Below are positions 16,677 to 28,026 of a stretch of 64,000 nt of DNA, piece by piece. Every line of letters begins with the position of its first letter. Position 1 is the stretch's first letter. The stretch is from Bacillus taeanensis (lineage in GTDB: Bacteria > Bacillota > Bacilli > Bacillales > UBA6769), in contig NZ_QOCW01000002.1 in the NCBI RefSeq assembly GCF_003318295.1, positions 186,001 to 250,000 on the forward strand, read 5' to 3'. The translations under genes and the position numbers were made by a program. The notes beneath the pieces were generated by a model. The model was not told the origin of the DNA. It did no database searches and saw nothing but the letters and a program-made list of their open reading frames with translations.

Positions 16677-17714
16677 GTGAATGCAGCAATTATTGGAGCA
16701 ACAGGTTATGGAGGAGCAGAATTATTACGTTTATTAAAAAATCATCCCGTGATAAAAGTACATTCAGTACATTCTTCCTCACAGCAGGGAAAAGAACTTT
16801 CGGAAAGTTATCCGCACTTACAACAACATCCATATACACTAGAAGATATTAACCCTGATCGACTTGCAGAGGAAGTTGATTTAGTGTTTACTGCTACACC
16901 ATCAGGAGTTTCAAGCAAGGTTGTTCCGCAGCTTCTTGAAGCAGGTTGTAAAGTAGTGGATTTATCTGGTGATTTTCGCCTTTTAAATACGGGTGACTAT
17001 GAAAAATGGTATAAAAAAGAGGCAGCGCCATTACAATGGTTGGAAAATGCAGTTTACGGATTAACAGAATGGGTGAATAGAGAGAAGCTGCAAAACACCC
17101 AGTTAGTAGCAAATCCAGGTTGTTATCCTACAGCCACACTGCTTGGATTGGCTCCTTTAGTAAAGAATAGCTTAGTAGATCCAAAATCTATTATTGTTGA
17201 TGCGAAGTCAGCGGTTTCTGGAGCAGGTAGAACGCCAAATTTAGTAACACACTTTGCTGAAATGAATGATAATTTTAAAATCTATAAAGTAAATCAACAC
17301 CAACATATCCCTGAAATTGAGCAAGTGTTAAAAGAATGGAATGAAGCTGTAGAAACGATTACATTCAGTACTCATTTAGTGCCAATGACACGTGGGATTA
17401 TGGCAACAATATATGCAAATGTAAAGGAAGGTATCTTGGCATCGGAAATTCGTAAAGCTTTTGAAAAGAGTTACAAAGATTCATATTTTGTGAGATTGAG
17501 AAAAGAAGGCGAGTATCCAAGTACGAAGGAAGTATACGGATCTAATTATTGTGATCTTTCTTTCTCCTTTGATGAAAGAACAGGACGCCTAACAGTTGTA
17601 TCTGTGATTGATAATCTCGTAAAAGGAGCAGCAGGTCAAGCAATCCAAAATGTGAATGTAATGCTTGGATTAGATGAGAAAACGGGATTAGAGTTTATTC
17701 CAGTATACCCATAA
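16677..17714 (+). CDS. argC: N-acetyl-gamma-glutamyl-phosphate reductase
   Basis: Reduces N-acetylglutamyl phosphate to the semialdehyde, third step of the acetylated arginine pathway. 345 residues, the standard length: Rossmann NAAIIGATGYGGAEL at the N-terminus, catalytic Cys149 in NPGCYPTAT, and substrate-binding HQHIPEIEQ. The start is GTG at 16677, seven bases after GAGGTG. First gene of argC-argJ-argB-argD-carA-carB-argF, the B. subtilis order. Confidence 0.96.
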   Translation: MNAAIIGATGYGGAELLRLLKNHPVIKVHSVHSSSQQGKELSESYPHLQQHPYTLEDINPDRLAEEVDLVFTATPSGVSSKVVPQLLEAGCKVVDLSGDFRLLNTGDYEKWYKKEAAPLQWLENAVYGLTEWVNREKLQNTQLVANPGCYPTATLLGLAPLVKNSLVDPKSIIVDAKSAVSGAGRTPNLVTHFAEMNDNFKIYKVNQHQHIPEIEQVLKEWNEAVETITFSTHLVPMTRGIMATIYANVKEGILASEIRKAFEKSYKDSYFVRLRKEGEYPSTKEVYGSNYCDLSFSFDERTGRLTVVSVIDNLVKGAAGQAIQNVNVMLGLDEKTGLEFIPVYP

Positions 17715-17735
17715 AGATAAAAACGGAATGACATT

Positions 17736-18983
17736 ATGAAAGGTAAGGTGACGGCGTTGTTAACGGCTAACTATGACATCGTTAAAATAGAAAAAGGCAC
17801 AATTGTAACACCAAAAGGATTCTCAGCAGCAGGACTGCATTCAGGCGTGAAAAAGCAGCGAAATGATTTAGGTGCTATTTTTTGTAATGTACCGGCAAGT
17901 GTAGCATCTGTTTATACACTAAACAAAATGCAGGCAGCTCCTTTAAAGGTAACAAAAGAAAGCATTGCAAAAGAAAAGAAGATTCAGGCAATCGTAGTTA
18001 ACAGTGGAAATGCAAATGCTTGTACAGGTAAACAGGGATTAGAAGATGCTTATGCAATGCGAAAAGCCGCAGCAAAAAAATTTAATATTCCAGAGCATTA
18101 TGCTGCCGTTGCTTCGACAGGTGTTATTGGTCTACAAATGCCTATGGATAAAATTCTATCTGGAATTTCACAACTGAACCCTGAACAGACAAATGAAAGT
18201 GCGGAACAGTTCAATGAAGCAATTATTACAACCGACCTTGTGACAAAGTCTACATGTTATCAAGCGCAAATTAATGGCCGTCCTGTTACAATTGCAGGTT
18301 CAGCTAAAGGTTCGGGAATGATTAAGCCAAACATGGCAACAATGCTCGGTTTTGTAACAACAGATGCTGCCATTGAGTCAGATATACTTCAGTTAGCTTT
18401 AAAAGAAGTTACAGATCAAACATTTAATCGTATTACAGTGGATGGAGATACATCAACAAATGATATGGTAACTGTAATGGCAAGCGGGCAGGCTGAAAAT
18501 GAATTATTACATCCTAGTCATCCTGAATGGCAAGTATTTGTACAATTACTTCGTCAAACGTGTGAAGATTTAGCAAAAATGATCGCGCGTGATGGTGAAG
18601 GAGCGACAAAGCTTATTGAAGTAGAAGTCAAAGGAGCATTGAATGATGAAGATGCTGGAAAAATTGCCAAAGCCGTTGTTGGCTCTCCACTCGTAAAAAC
18701 TGCTGTTTATGGAACGGATGCCAACTGGGGACGAATTATTGCAGCTGTTGGTTATAGTGAAGCAGTGATTGATCCTGAATCGATTCATATGTTTGTAGGA
18801 CCTATTCAAATGTTAAGAGATAGTCAACCTCTTCCTTTCTCTGAAGAAGAAGCTACGGCGTATTTAGAAAATCATGAAGTGAAATTTACAATCGACTTAC
18901 AAATTGGTGAAGGTTATGGAAAAGCATGGGGATGCGATCTCACCTATGATTATGTAAGAATTAATGCAAGCTATCGTTCGTAG
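17736..18983 (+). CDS. argJ: Bifunctional glutamate/ornithine N-acetyltransferase
   Basis: Transfers acetyl from acetylornithine to glutamate and can also use acetyl-CoA, closing the cyclic arginine pathway. The precursor is cut into two chains at the Ala-Thr bond of KPNMATMLGF; the new N-terminal nucleophile is Thr202. The start is uncertain: the ATG at 17736 has almost no Shine-Dalgarno, while a TTG at 17757 follows AAGGTGACGGCG and would give MLTANYDIVK, nearer the usual family length. 21 bases after argC. Confidence 0.95.
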   Translation: MKGKVTALLTANYDIVKIEKGTIVTPKGFSAAGLHSGVKKQRNDLGAIFCNVPASVASVYTLNKMQAAPLKVTKESIAKEKKIQAIVVNSGNANACTGKQGLEDAYAMRKAAAKKFNIPEHYAAVASTGVIGLQMPMDKILSGISQLNPEQTNESAEQFNEAIITTDLVTKSTCYQAQINGRPVTIAGSAKGSGMIKPNMATMLGFVTTDAAIESDILQLALKEVTDQTFNRITVDGDTSTNDMVTVMASGQAENELLHPSHPEWQVFVQLLRQTCEDLAKMIARDGEGATKLIEVEVKGALNDEDAGKIAKAVVGSPLVKTAVYGTDANWGRIIAAVGYSEAVIDPESIHMFVGPIQMLRDSQPLPFSEEEATAYLENHEVKFTIDLQIGEGYGKAWGCDLTYDYVRINASYRS

Positions 18984-19002
18984 GAGAGGAGACTATAAAA
19001 CA

Positions 19003-19779
19003 ATGAAAGATATCGTTGTGATTAAGTGTGGGGGGAGTACGATTGAACAGCTCTCCGACGATTTCTTTAAAAGTATAAAAAAGTTAAAAGAAATAGGATT
19101 TAAACCGGTGATTGTTCATGGTGGTGGTCCTGCTATAAAAAATATGTTAACAAAATTAAAAGTTGAAACAGAGTTTGTAAATGGTCTTCGCAAAACAACA
19201 AGTGAAGTAATGGAAGTAGTTGAAATGGTTCTTTCCGGTCCGGTTAATAAATCACTTGTTCGTAAGCTGGAATCTGTGGGTGTAGATGCTGTAGGAGTGT
19301 CCGGCAGTGATCATCACCTAATTGAAGCAGAACCGAAAGATCTTGAAACATTAGGATATGTAGGAGATGTAACCAAAGTAAATGCGAATTTTGTTTATCA
19401 ACTGCTTAATCTTGAAGTTGTACCAGTGATTGCACCTGTCGCAGTAAATAAGAATGGAACGATTTATAATGTGAATGCCGACACAGCAGCGGGTGCTGTA
19501 GCAAAAGCTCTTCATGCTAACAAACTTATTTTTGTAACAGATGTTCCAGGAATTTTGAAAGATAAGAAGTTGCTGGAAACCGTCACAGAGCAGGACGTTA
19601 AAGCATTAATAAATAATGGTACAATTTATGGCGGGATGATCCCGAAAGTTGAAGCTGCTTTATACAGCTTAGAAGGCAGCCTAGAAGAAGTGATGATTGT
19701 GGATGGCAAACATTCATCAATGGTCCAAGATGGAAAAATTATTGGAACAACGATAAAAAGCACAATGGAGGTTGTCTAA
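19003..19779 (+). CDS. argB: Acetylglutamate kinase
   Basis: Phosphorylates N-acetylglutamate, normally the controlled step of the pathway. 258 residues, matching B. subtilis ArgB. Amino-acid kinase landmarks: DIVVIKCGGSTI with the first Lys/Gly loop, VHGGGPAIKNML, and the C-terminal GGMIPKVEAA. Start is the ATG at 19003, preceded by AGGAGAGGAG; the frame continues upstream into argJ without a start site of its own. It lacks the N-terminal extension of arginine-inhibited kinases. Its stop abuts the argD ATG. Confidence 0.95.
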   Translation: MKDIVVIKCGGSTIEQLSDDFFKSIKKLKEIGFKPVIVHGGGPAIKNMLTKLKVETEFVNGLRKTTSEVMEVVEMVLSGPVNKSLVRKLESVGVDAVGVSGSDHHLIEAEPKDLETLGYVGDVTKVNANFVYQLLNLEVVPVIAPVAVNKNGTIYNVNADTAAGAVAKALHANKLIFVTDVPGILKDKKLLETVTEQDVKALINNGTIYGGMIPKVEAALYSLEGSLEEVMIVDGKHSSMVQDGKIIGTTIKSTMEVV

Positions 19780-20946
19780 ATGTCTGCGCTTTTTCCTACT
19801 TATAATCGCTGGAATATTTCAATTGAATCAGCAGAAGGAACAACAGTGATTGATCAAAATGGCAAAAAATACTTAGACTTTATTTCAGGAATTGCGGTTT
19901 GCAATTTAGGTCACCGCCATCCTGCTGTTCAAAAAGCGCTTGAAGAACAGTTAAACAAAGTATGGCATGTATCAAATTTATTTCAAATAGACCTGCAGGA
20001 AGAAGTTGCAGCACAGTTAACAGAAAAAAGTTCAGGAGATTATGTTTTTTTCTGCAACAGCGGTGCTGAAGCAAATGAAGCCGCTATAAAAATTGCGCGT
20101 AAATATACAGGGAAATCGAAAATTATTACATTTAAGCAGTCTTTTCATGGGCGTACATTCGCAACGATGTCAGCAACTGGCCAAGAAAAAATTCAGCAAG
20201 GTTATGGCGATTTGCTGCCTACTTTTGAATATGTTCCATATAACGATGCGGCAGCTTTAGAACAAGCAGTTGATGAAAATACCGCGGCTGTTATGCTTGA
20301 AGTGATTCAAGGTGAAGGCGGCGTAAATCCGGGAACAGCGTCTTTCTTAGAAAAAGTTCAAAGTCTTTGTAAGCAGCATAAACTTTTACTTATTGTCGAT
20401 GAAATTCAAACAGGAATCGGTCGAACAGGAAAGCCGTTTGCATACCAGCATTTTGCTCTTGATCCAGATATTATAACGGCAGCAAAAGGATTAGGTAATG
20501 GTTTTCCAGTCGGTGCGATGATTGGAAAAGAACACTTAAAAGATACATTTTCACCAGGAAGTCATGGCACGACATTTGGTGGGAATATGCTTGCAATGGC
20601 AGCTGCTAAAGCAACATTATCTGAAATTTTCAACGATTCCTTTTTACAAGAGGTCGAAGAAAAAGGAAATTACTTATTAAAACAGCTTCAAGAAAAACTG
20701 GCAAGCTGTCCACTTGTAGAAGAAGTTCGCGGTAAAGGGTTAATGGTTGGGATTTCTTGTAAAGAAGATGTTGTTTCTCTTATTTCCACATTTCAGGAAA
20801 AAGGGCTTCTCATTGTTATTGCCGGACCTAAAGTCCTTCGCTTACTGCCGCCGTTAACGGTTACGAAAGAAGAACTCGATCAAGCAGCTTCCATTCTTGT
20901 AGAAGAAATATTACTGAAAAATAAAAAAGGTCTTGCTACTTCGTAA
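19780..20946 (+). CDS. argD: Acetylornithine aminotransferase
   Basis: PLP enzyme converting N-acetylglutamate semialdehyde to N-acetylornithine with glutamate as donor. 388 residues, class III aminotransferase: [18 protein letters not shown], metal-like [13 protein letters not shown] with the PLP-contact Asp, and the Schiff-base Lys236 in [14 protein letters not shown]. Starts on the base after the argB stop with AATGGAGGTTGTCTAA as its ribosome site. A hairpin separates it from carA. Confidence 0.95.
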   Translation: MSALFPTYNRWNISIESAEGTTVIDQNGKKYLDFISGIAVCNLGHRHPAVQKALEEQLNKVWHVSNLFQIDLQEEVAAQLTEKSSGDYVFFCNSGAEANEAAIKIARKYTGKSKIITFKQSFHGRTFATMSATGQEKIQQGYGDLLPTFEYVPYNDAAALEQAVDENTAAVMLEVIQGEGGVNPGTASFLEKVQSLCKQHKLLLIVDEIQTGIGRTGKPFAYQHFALDPDIITAAKGLGNGFPVGAMIGKEHLKDTFSPGSHGTTFGGNMLAMAAAKATLSEIFNDSFLQEVEEKGNYLLKQLQEKLASCPLVEEVRGKGLMVGISCKEDVVSLISTFQEKGLLIVIAGPKVLRLLPPLTVTKEELDQAASILVEEILLKNKKGLATS

Positions 20947-20969
20947 AATAAACGTTAGGATAAAGAATA

Positions 20970-21004
20970 AAGATGTAGCTTTTTATACAAAAGCTGCATC
21001 TTTT
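20970..21004 (+). terminator. Intra-operon terminator or attenuator between argD and carA
   Basis: AAGATGTAGCTTTT pairs with AAAAGCTGCATCTT (one G-T pair), five-base loop, followed by TTTTATA. It could lower transcription into carA, or end argCJBD if carA has its own promoter. Confidence 0.65.
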
Positions 21005-21079
21005 ATACTCAAAAATGAATAAAAATACTTATATATAAATAATTATCCAAAAAAGACAGTGGTTTGGAGGAGAGAAATC

Positions 21080-22159
21080 ATGAAAGGTTATTTAGTACTT
21101 TCAACAGGTGATGTGTTTACTGGTGAATGGGTCGGAGATAACAGTGCCACCTATGGAGAAGCAGTTTTTTTTACCGGCATGACAGGATATCAAGAGGTGT
21201 TAACAGATCCTTCATTTAAAGGACAGTGTGTTGTATTTACGTACCCTCTTATTGGGAATTATGGGGTGAATTTAGCTGATAATGAGAGCATTAACCCACA
21301 GGTATCAGCGGTTATTGTGAGTGAATCCAGTCTAGAAGGTTATCATTATGAAGCGGTTGAATCGTTTGAGCAAACATTAAAGAAACATAACATCCCAATG
21401 CTTAAAAACGTGGATACAAGAGCGGTTGTAAAACGGATCCGGGAAGTGGGAGATGTTGCTTGTATTTTAACGACAAATCCTGATGCAGTGAATTTCTCTT
21501 CTTTTAAGGAAATTGGAACACGCGACTTAATTGAAGAAGTAACGAGTCAATCTACGCAATCATTTGGAGATGGAAAAGAACATGTTGTATTAGTAGATTT
21601 TGGATATAAAAAATCAATGATTGATTGTTTAGTAAAACAAGGCTGCAAAGTAACCGTTGTTCCTTATACAACTTCATTTCAAGACATAAGCAAATTGAAT
21701 CCAGATGGTATTCTACTATCAAACGGACCAGGAAATCCGAAGCAAATGAAACCATACTTAGAGAAAATTAAAAAATTAGCAGAGACCTATCCAACGTTAG
21801 GAATTTGTCTTGGACATCAGTTATTAGCTCTTGCATTTGGTGGAGATACAAAAAAACTTAAATTCGGTCATCGCGGGGCGAATCAACCTGTAATCGATTT
21901 AGTAACAAATAAAGTGTATATTACTTCACAAAACCACAGTTATGTAGTAGATGATAACAGTTTAAAAAATACGCCATTTAAAGTGCGTTATCAAAATATA
22001 AATGACGGATCTGTAGAAGGAATGGTACATGAACAACAAGCAATTTTTTCTGTTCAATTCCACCCAGAAGCACATCCAGGTCCGAGTGATAGTGAATGGA
22101 TTTTTGAAAACTTTTTAACAATGATAATGAAGGCCAAGGGAGAGAGTGTCTATGCCTAA
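21080..22159 (+). CDS. carA: Carbamoyl-phosphate synthase small subunit, arginine-linked
   Basis: Glutaminase subunit that supplies ammonia to CarB. 359 residues from the ATG at 21080, seven bases after GGAGGAGAG. N-terminal CPSase domain (GEAVFFTGMTGYQEVLTDPS) and C-terminal class I glutamine amidotransferase with nucleophile Cys243 (GICLGHQLLALAFGG) and the His/Glu pair in FHPEAHPGP. Being inside the arg cluster, it is the arginine-repressed isozyme rather than pyrAA. Its end overlaps carB by 8 bases. Confidence 0.95.
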   Translation: MKGYLVLSTGDVFTGEWVGDNSATYGEAVFFTGMTGYQEVLTDPSFKGQCVVFTYPLIGNYGVNLADNESINPQVSAVIVSESSLEGYHYEAVESFEQTLKKHNIPMLKNVDTRAVVKRIREVGDVACILTTNPDAVNFSSFKEIGTRDLIEEVTSQSTQSFGDGKEHVVLVDFGYKKSMIDCLVKQGCKVTVVPYTTSFQDISKLNPDGILLSNGPGNPKQMKPYLEKIKKLAETYPTLGICLGHQLLALAFGGDTKKLKFGHRGANQPVIDLVTNKVYITSQNHSYVVDDNSLKNTPFKVRYQNINDGSVEGMVHEQQAIFSVQFHPEAHPGPSDSEWIFENFLTMIMKAKGESVYA

Positions 22160-25100
22160 GCATGAAGGAATAAAAACTGTACTCGTAATCGGATCAGGAC
22201 CGATTGTTATCGGTCAAGCGGCAGAATTTGACTATGCAGGAACTCAAGCTTGCTTAGCGTTAAAAGAAGAAGGCTGTAAAGTTGTTTTAATTAATAACAA
22301 TCCAGCGACGATTATGACAGATGAAGAATTTGCGGATGTTGTTTATTTTGAGCCGCTAACAGTTGAAAGTGTTGAAAAAATTCTTATTAAAGAGAAACCT
22401 GATGGACTTTTGGCGACACTAGGCGGTCAAACGGGTTTAAATTTAGCGCTTGAGCTTCACAAGCAGGGGATCTTAGAAAAATATAATGTTCCTCTTCTCG
22501 GTACACCAATTGAATCGATTATGAAAGGCGAAGATCGGGAACTATTTCGTGCTCTTATGCATGAATTAAATGAGCCTGTACCGGAAAGTGAGATTGTTAG
22601 CACATTAGCAGAATCACTTCAATTTGCTGAACGTGTGGGGTATCCTGTTATTGTGCGTCCGGCTTATACCCTTGGAGGGTCAGGTGGTGGAATTGCGCAA
22701 AGTCAAGAAGAGCTTGAAGTGATTGCAAAGCGTGGACTAAAAGCAAGCCCCATTCACCAATGTTTAATTGAAAAAAGCATTGCTGGTTTTAAAGAAGTAG
22801 AATACGAAGTGATGCGTGATGATAATGATACATGTATTACAATTTGTAATATGGAAAATGTAGATCCAGTTGGGATTCATACGGGTGATTCTATTGTTGT
22901 AGCGCCATCACAAACATTAACAGATGTAGAATATCAAATGCTGCGCTCTGCGTCGCTTAAAATTATTCGGGCACTTGGAATTGTTGGAGGATGTAATATT
23001 CAATTTGCTCTAGACCCATACAGCAAACAATATTATTTAATTGAAGTGAATCCTCGTGTAAGCCGTTCGAGTGCTTTAGCGTCAAAAGCAACAGGTTATC
23101 CAATTGCAAAGATCGCTGCCAAATTAAGCATAGGCTATCATCTTCATGAATTATTTAATCCAGTGACAGGTCATACGTATGCAAGTTTTGAGCCCGCACT
23201 TGACTATGCGGTCGTTAAATTTCCATGCTGGCCATTTGATAAGTTTAAGCATGCCGATCGCACACTTGGTACACAAATGAAGGCCACAGGTGAAGTGATG
23301 GCGATTGAGCGCAACTTAGAAAGCGGCTTTCAAAAAGCAGTAAGGTCACTTGAATTAAATACAGATGGCTTAGCATTAATTGAGTTTAATTCTTATGAAA
23401 CAGAAAAGTTATGGGAGTTAGCAAAAAATGTAGATGATCGCCGTTTCTTTGCCTTAGTAGAACTATTGCGCAGAGGGAATTCAGTAGATCAAATTCACGA
23501 AGTAACAAAAATTAATAAATTTTTCTTAGATTGTTTTAAACGGTTAACAGACCTTGAAGGAAAAGCAAAACAAACGTCAATCGCAACAGTGAGCAAAGAA
23601 GAACTGCTTGTATTTAAACAAAAAGGTTTTTCAGATGAGTGGCTTGCAGGTGTATGGAATGTTGAGCTTGCAGATGTACGTAACAAACGAAAGGAATTTG
23701 AAATTTTCCCAAGTTATAAAATGGTTGATACGTGTGCAGCAGAGTTTACGGCATCAACTGCTTACTATTATTCTTCTTGGAAAGGCGAGCATGACGCAGT
23801 GCCATCAGCTAAAAAGAAAATATTAATTGTTGGCTCAGGCCCAATCCGTATTGGCCAGGGTATTGAATTTGATTATTGTTCTGTACACGGCGTTATGTCG
23901 CTTGAGAAAAACGGATATGAAACAATTTTAATTAATAACAATCCTGAGACGGTTAGTACAGATTATGCTGTGGCAGATCGTTTGTATTTTGAGCCTCTAG
24001 CAGTAGAGGATGTGTTAAATGTTGTAGAATTTGAGCAGGTTGATGGTGTAATTGTCCAGTACGGTGGTCAAACAGCTATTTCTTTAGTAGAAGGATTAGA
24101 AAAAGCGGGTGTGCCATTATTAGGAACGACAAAAGAAGTCATTGATCAATTAGAAGATCGGGATTTATTTTATCAATTTTTACAAAAGCTTTCTATTCCG
24201 CATATCCCAGGACAAACAGCTTTTAATAAAGAAGATCTTGTTCAAAAAGTCACAGACATTGGTTATCCAGTCTTAATTCGTCCTTCCTATGTAATCGGCG
24301 GAAAAGGGATGATTATTCTTTCAAATGAAACTGAGTTAAAAACGTATGCTGATATGCTTGACGATGCTGTACATTTCCCGATTTTAACGGACGCTTATTA
24401 TCCGGGTAAAGAAGTGGAAGTAGATGTGGTCACAGATGGAAAGAATATTTTAATTCCAGGCATTTTTGAACATGTTGAAAAAGCAGGTGTTCATTCAGGT
24501 GACAGCATGGCAGTAACACCACCGTATTCAATTTCAGAGGACGCGAAAGAAAAAGTGGTTCAGTATGCTGAGCGTATTGCAAAAGGCATGGACTTTAAAG
24601 GGATTTTCAATATTCAATTTGTTCTTTATAACAATGAAGTATATGTACTTGAAGTAAATCCACGTGCTTCACGAACGGTGCCAATCTTAAGTAAAGTAAC
24701 AGGCACAAACATGATTCAGCTTGCGACTGATACTTTATTAGGTAAGAAGTTAGCTGATATTAATGAAACGACTGGTTTACTACCTGAAACAAATTACTTC
24801 ACAATTAAAGCACCAATTTTCTCTAACTTTAAACTACCGGGTGTGGATCCGAAGCTTGGACCTGAAATGAAATCAACAGGGGAAATTATTTCAATTGCAA
24901 ATTCAATTGAAGAAGGATTTCATAAAGTGTTTATGTGGAATGAACAGCAATCAAATGTGTTTAAAGAAGAGGAATGTCAAGTTTATCTTGATGTAGAGCT
25001 ATCAGATTTACAACATTTAAATCCGTATGCAGACGCTTTTAAAAATCGTGGTATAAATCTTATTACAAATTCTCAATTAGCGGATGGAACGGATTGGTTA

Positions 25101-25343
25101 GAAGCTGTTGGAGATTATAAAGAATGGTTAAAAACTGAAAAAACATTGGGAATGATTAGTCTGAAATCTCGCAGTGATCAATCCGCGATTGAGAATAGAC
25201 AATTAGCCGTTCAGCATGGTCTTATCGTTATGACAGATTGGGAAACAGTTGAAGCATTTTTAACAGGGAAAAATACAGATAAACAACCACAATCCATTCA
25301 AGCATGGAAAAAATCAGACTACAAGGAAGTGATTTCACAATGA
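22152..25343 (+). CDS. carB: Carbamoyl-phosphate synthase large subunit, arginine-linked
   Basis: Makes carbamoyl phosphate from bicarbonate, ammonia and two ATP. 1,063 residues from the ATG at 22152 (MPKHEG, family-like), which follows AGGGAGAGAG; a GTG two codons earlier is less likely. The two homologous ATP-grasp halves are both present ([21 protein letters not shown] at the start and [20 protein letters not shown] near residue 558), followed by an MGS-like C-terminal domain that looks short and divergent. Overlaps carA and argF, consistent with coupled translation. Confidence 0.95.
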   Translation: MPKHEGIKTVLVIGSGPIVIGQAAEFDYAGTQACLALKEEGCKVVLINNNPATIMTDEEFADVVYFEPLTVESVEKILIKEKPDGLLATLGGQTGLNLALELHKQGILEKYNVPLLGTPIESIMKGEDRELFRALMHELNEPVPESEIVSTLAESLQFAERVGYPVIVRPAYTLGGSGGGIAQSQEELEVIAKRGLKASPIHQCLIEKSIAGFKEVEYEVMRDDNDTCITICNMENVDPVGIHTGDSIVVAPSQTLTDVEYQMLRSASLKIIRALGIVGGCNIQFALDPYSKQYYLIEVNPRVSRSSALASKATGYPIAKIAAKLSIGYHLHELFNPVTGHTYASFEPALDYAVVKFPCWPFDKFKHADRTLGTQMKATGEVMAIERNLESGFQKAVRSLELNTDGLALIEFNSYETEKLWELAKNVDDRRFFALVELLRRGNSVDQIHEVTKINKFFLDCFKRLTDLEGKAKQTSIATVSKEELLVFKQKGFSDEWLAGVWNVELADVRNKRKEFEIFPSYKMVDTCAAEFTASTAYYYSSWKGEHDAVPSAKKKILIVGSGPIRIGQGIEFDYCSVHGVMSLEKNGYETILINNNPETVSTDYAVADRLYFEPLAVEDVLNVVEFEQVDGVIVQYGGQTAISLVEGLEKAGVPLLGTTKEVIDQLEDRDLFYQFLQKLSIPHIPGQTAFNKEDLVQKVTDIGYPVLIRPSYVIGGKGMIILSNETELKTYADMLDDAVHFPILTDAYYPGKEVEVDVVTDGKNILIPGIFEHVEKAGVHSGDSMAVTPPYSISEDAKEKVVQYAERIAKGMDFKGIFNIQFVLYNNEVYVLEVNPRASRTVPILSKVTGTNMIQLATDTLLGKKLADINETTGLLPETNYFTIKAPIFSNFKLPGVDPKLGPEMKSTGEIISIANSIEEGFHKVFMWNEQQSNVFKEEECQVYLDVELSDLQHLNPYADAFKNRGINLITNSQLADGTDWLEAVGDYKEWLKTEKTLGMISLKSRSDQSAIENRQLAVQHGLIVMTDWETVEAFLTGKNTDKQPQSIQAWKKSDYKEVISQ

Positions 25344-26290
25344 GCGGTGTTGTAGAAAAAAAAGTGAATTTAAAGGGGAAAGATTTATTAACATTAGCAG
25401 ATTTTTCTAAAGAAGAAATTCTTTATTTATTAGACTTTGCTCTTGAGCTAAAACAGCAGCAAAAAAGAGGAGAAAAGCATCTTCTTCTTGAAGGGAAAAC
25501 ACTTGGGATGATTTTTGCTAAATCTTCAACAAGAACGCGCATTTCTTTTGAAGCAGGTATGAATCAGCTTGGTGGAAAAGCGATGTTTTTAAATCAAAGT
25601 GATATGCAGATGGGACGCGGCGAATCAATTGCGGATACTGCAAAAGTATTAGCGCGTTACCTTGATGCAATTATGATTCGTACGTTTGAGCACGAGATTG
25701 TTGAAGAGTTGGCGGAACATGCTGATATTCCGATTATTAATGGTTTAACAGACGATTTCCACCCATGTCAAGCATTAGCAGATTTGCTGACGATTTATGA
25801 AGAAAAAGGAACATTTGCAGGAAAAAAACTTGTTTATGTTGGTGACGGAAATAATGTGGCGCATTCTCTCATGATTGCTGCATCAAAAGTTGGATTAGAT
25901 TGTGCAATTGCAACACCGAAAAATTATGAACCTAGCGCTAAAGTTATTGAAATGGTGGAACAGTTTACGAAAGAAAGCGGCTCACAGCTGCTTTTAACAA
26001 ATGATCCAATTGAGGCTGTAAAAGATGCCGATGTAATTTATACCGATGTCTGGACGAGTATGGGTTGGGAATCAGAAAATGAGCAGCGATTAAAAGATTT
26101 TGCAGCTTTTCAAGTGAATCAAGAGCTTGTTAAACATGCTAAATCTGATTATTCTTTCCTGCATTGTTTACCTGCACACCGTGGTGAAGAAGTAACAGCT
26201 GACATTATCGATGGGCCGAATTCTGTTGTGTTTGATGAAGCGGAAAACCGTCTTCATGCACAAAAAGCTGTTTTAGCTTCTTTATTATAA
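25340..26290 (+). CDS. argF: Ornithine carbamoyltransferase
   Basis: Joins ornithine and carbamoyl phosphate to citrulline. 316 residues from the ATG at 25340, overlapping the carB stop by 4 bases (ATGA). Carbamoyl-phosphate loop [22 protein letters not shown] and ornithine-binding [11 protein letters not shown] are all present. Last gene of the cluster, closed by a strong terminator. Catabolic paralogues (arcB) share these motifs; the biosynthetic operon decides the assignment. Confidence 0.96.
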   Translation: MSGVVEKKVNLKGKDLLTLADFSKEEILYLLDFALELKQQQKRGEKHLLLEGKTLGMIFAKSSTRTRISFEAGMNQLGGKAMFLNQSDMQMGRGESIADTAKVLARYLDAIMIRTFEHEIVEELAEHADIPIINGLTDDFHPCQALADLLTIYEEKGTFAGKKLVYVGDGNNVAHSLMIAASKVGLDCAIATPKNYEPSAKVIEMVEQFTKESGSQLLLTNDPIEAVKDADVIYTDVWTSMGWESENEQRLKDFAAFQVNQELVKHAKSDYSFLHCLPAHRGEEVTADIIDGPNSVVFDEAENRLHAQKAVLASLL

Positions 26291-26308
26291 AAAATCAGAC
26301 AGCAAAAA

Positions 26309-26338
26309 AGCGAGGATTGATTTGAATCAATCCTCGCT
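26309..26338. terminator. Bidirectional terminator between argF and uppP
   Basis: Perfect 14-bp stem AGCGAGGATTGATT (26309-26322) with its complement (26325-26338), two-base loop, T-run to the right and A-run to the left. Confidence 0.9.
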
Positions 26339-26346
26339 TTTGTATT

Positions 26347-27159
26347 TTATAAGAACAGCAGTACAAACGCACCTGCGATTAAACAATAATAAGCGAAATA
26401 TTTTAAGTTTCCGCGTGCCATAATATTCATAAACCATTTTAATGAAAAGTAGGATGCAATAAGAGATAGTAAAAAGGCAACAGCATAAGGTAAAAGTAAT
26501 TCAGAAAGGCGAGGGTCTTCTAATAAATCACTAAGACCAAGAATAACGCCGCCTACACTTACAGGTATATATAATAAAAATGAATAGCGAAGAGCTGTTT
26601 CCTGTTTCATTCCAAGTCCCATTGCAGCTACAATAGTAGCACCTGAGCGGCTAATTCCTGGAATTAAAGCAACTGCTTGAGCGAAACCGACAATAAGAGC
26701 ATCTTTAACTGAAAGATCAGCATCGTTTTTTCTACCGCGTAAATTTCGGATTAACCACAGTGCAGTAGCTGTAATAAGCAAAGTAATCCCAACGGTTTTA
26801 ATGCCTTTTAAGTGTTCTGAAATGACATTATCAAACAAAATGCCAATCACACCGGCTGGAATTGTTCCAATAATTAAATAAACGATAAACATAAAGTCAC
26901 TTTTTGAACGTTCATTTTTTGTCATTAAGTAATTCGTTCCGTTAATGGTTAAGCGCAATAAGTCATCACGATAAATAAGTAATACAGCAAGAAGTGAGGC
27001 GAAATTCATAATGACTTCGAAGCTTAATCCTTCAATGCGCAAATTGAAGAAATATTGTGCTATTACTAAATGTCCGCTTGATGAGATTGGGATTGGTTCT
27101 GTTATACCTTGTAATAATCCTAAGAATGCGTATTTTAGTAGTGTAAAAAGTTCTTCCAT
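26347..27159 (-). CDS. uppP: Undecaprenyl-diphosphatase (BacA/UppP family)
   Basis: Membrane phosphatase that recycles undecaprenyl pyrophosphate, the cell-wall lipid carrier, and can confer bacitracin tolerance. 270 residues, about eight helices. The catalytic blocks are present: [16 protein letters not shown] (residues about 21-36) and [20 protein letters not shown]. The first block differs from the common EFLPISSTGHL form, which places it in the divergent YubB-like branch. Start ATG behind GGGGGAA. It sits alone, convergent with argF. Confidence 0.88.
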   Translation of the reverse strand: MEELFTLLKYAFLGLLQGITEPIPISSSGHLVIAQYFFNLRIEGLSFEVIMNFASLLAVLLIYRDDLLRLTINGTNYLMTKNERSKSDFMFIVYLIIGTIPAGVIGILFDNVISEHLKGIKTVGITLLITATALWLIRNLRGRKNDADLSVKDALIVGFAQAVALIPGISRSGATIVAAMGLGMKQETALRYSFLLYIPVSVGGVILGLSDLLEDPRLSELLLPYAVAFLLSLIASYFSLKWFMNIMARGNLKYFAYYCLIAGAFVLLFL

Positions 27160-27366
27160 TGTTAAATTCCCCCGTGTTTCAATTAATTACATGTATTCAT
27201 TAAACTATATATTGTAGAAATTTGTAAAGCACTAATTTGGTTTGCTTTCATAGGATAAATTTGCTTCGTTGAAAAATGCTTTATAGAAATAAGCGGAGTA
27301 TTTTACTTATGATCTTTTATGATTAGGGAATAATAAGGGAGATAATTTAATAAAGGAGGAATTAAG

Positions 27367-27555
27367 ATGGGTGGAGAAAATCGTCAATTTGTTCCAGGGC
27401 AAAAAGCGCCGAATTCTGGAAGTTATATTGAAATTGGTGAAACAGGAGGAATGGTAAAAAATCCGCGAATGGTTAATTTAGAAGTTGGCGAGGAATTTCC
27501 TGCAACCTCAAATCATAATCGGAAATGGGCGAGAAAACCGAAAAAGAACCGATAG
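27367..27555 (+). CDS. yjzC: YjzC-family small protein
   Basis: 62 residues, close to B. subtilis YjzC (PGQKAPNSGSYIEIGETGGM and TSNHNRKWARKP are the shared blocks). Soluble, basic C-terminus, unknown role. Strong Shine-Dalgarno AAAGGAGGAATTAAG. Same place as in B. subtilis, downstream of the arg cluster and convergent with yjzD. Confidence 0.88.
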   Translation: MGGENRQFVPGQKAPNSGSYIEIGETGGMVKNPRMVNLEVGEEFPATSNHNRKWARKPKKNR

Positions 27556-27576
27556 GACATCCTATCGGTTCTTTTT
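27541..27576. terminator. Bidirectional terminator between yjzC and yjzD
   Basis: Perfect 17-bp stem (27541-27557 with 27560-27576), two-base loop, overlapping the end of yjzC. Confidence 0.9.
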
Positions 27577-27599
27577 TACGTATTCTCATGTATCGATTT

Positions 27600-27782
27600 T
27601 TATTTTGCTTCTGATGAATTAGGGACTGCTGCATCGCCTAATACAAAAATAATCGCAGATACAACAAGCGAAATAATTGCAGCTGATGAAAATTCATAGC
27701 TTGTAGATGTCATATTAGAAACTACATAGAATAACATCTGTGTTAATAAAAAGCTCCAAATAATTGTCCATATGTAACGCAT
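27600..27782 (-). CDS. yjzD: YjzD-family (DUF2929) small membrane protein
   Basis: 60 residues with two hydrophobic helices (YIWTIIWSFLLTQMLFYVV and ISLVVSAIIFVLG). Position and the MRYIW start match YjzD of B. subtilis. The ATG at 27782 lies six bases after GAGGTG; a GTG three codons upstream overlaps that site and is less likely. Function unknown. Confidence 0.82.
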   Translation of the reverse strand: MRYIWTIIWSFLLTQMLFYVVSNMTSTSYEFSSAAIISLVVSAIIFVLGDAAVPNSSEAK

Positions 27783-28026
27783 TTTCTTCACCTCAATTGC
27801 AAACGAATTCAGCTCAGTCTTATTTTATCACAAATTTTTTAAAAATGAACATTCTTCTTAAAAAGTTTATGAAATTTCTGTTAAACAATAAAGAGTATTA
27901 AAAAGAGTATTAAGAGGAGAGAAACGGAATTAAAAAAATAACTTGAGAAAATATGGAATACTTTTTATCTAATTATTATTCATCGCATAGATTAATAGTA
28001 GAATTTAATTATTGTGAGGAGAAGAT

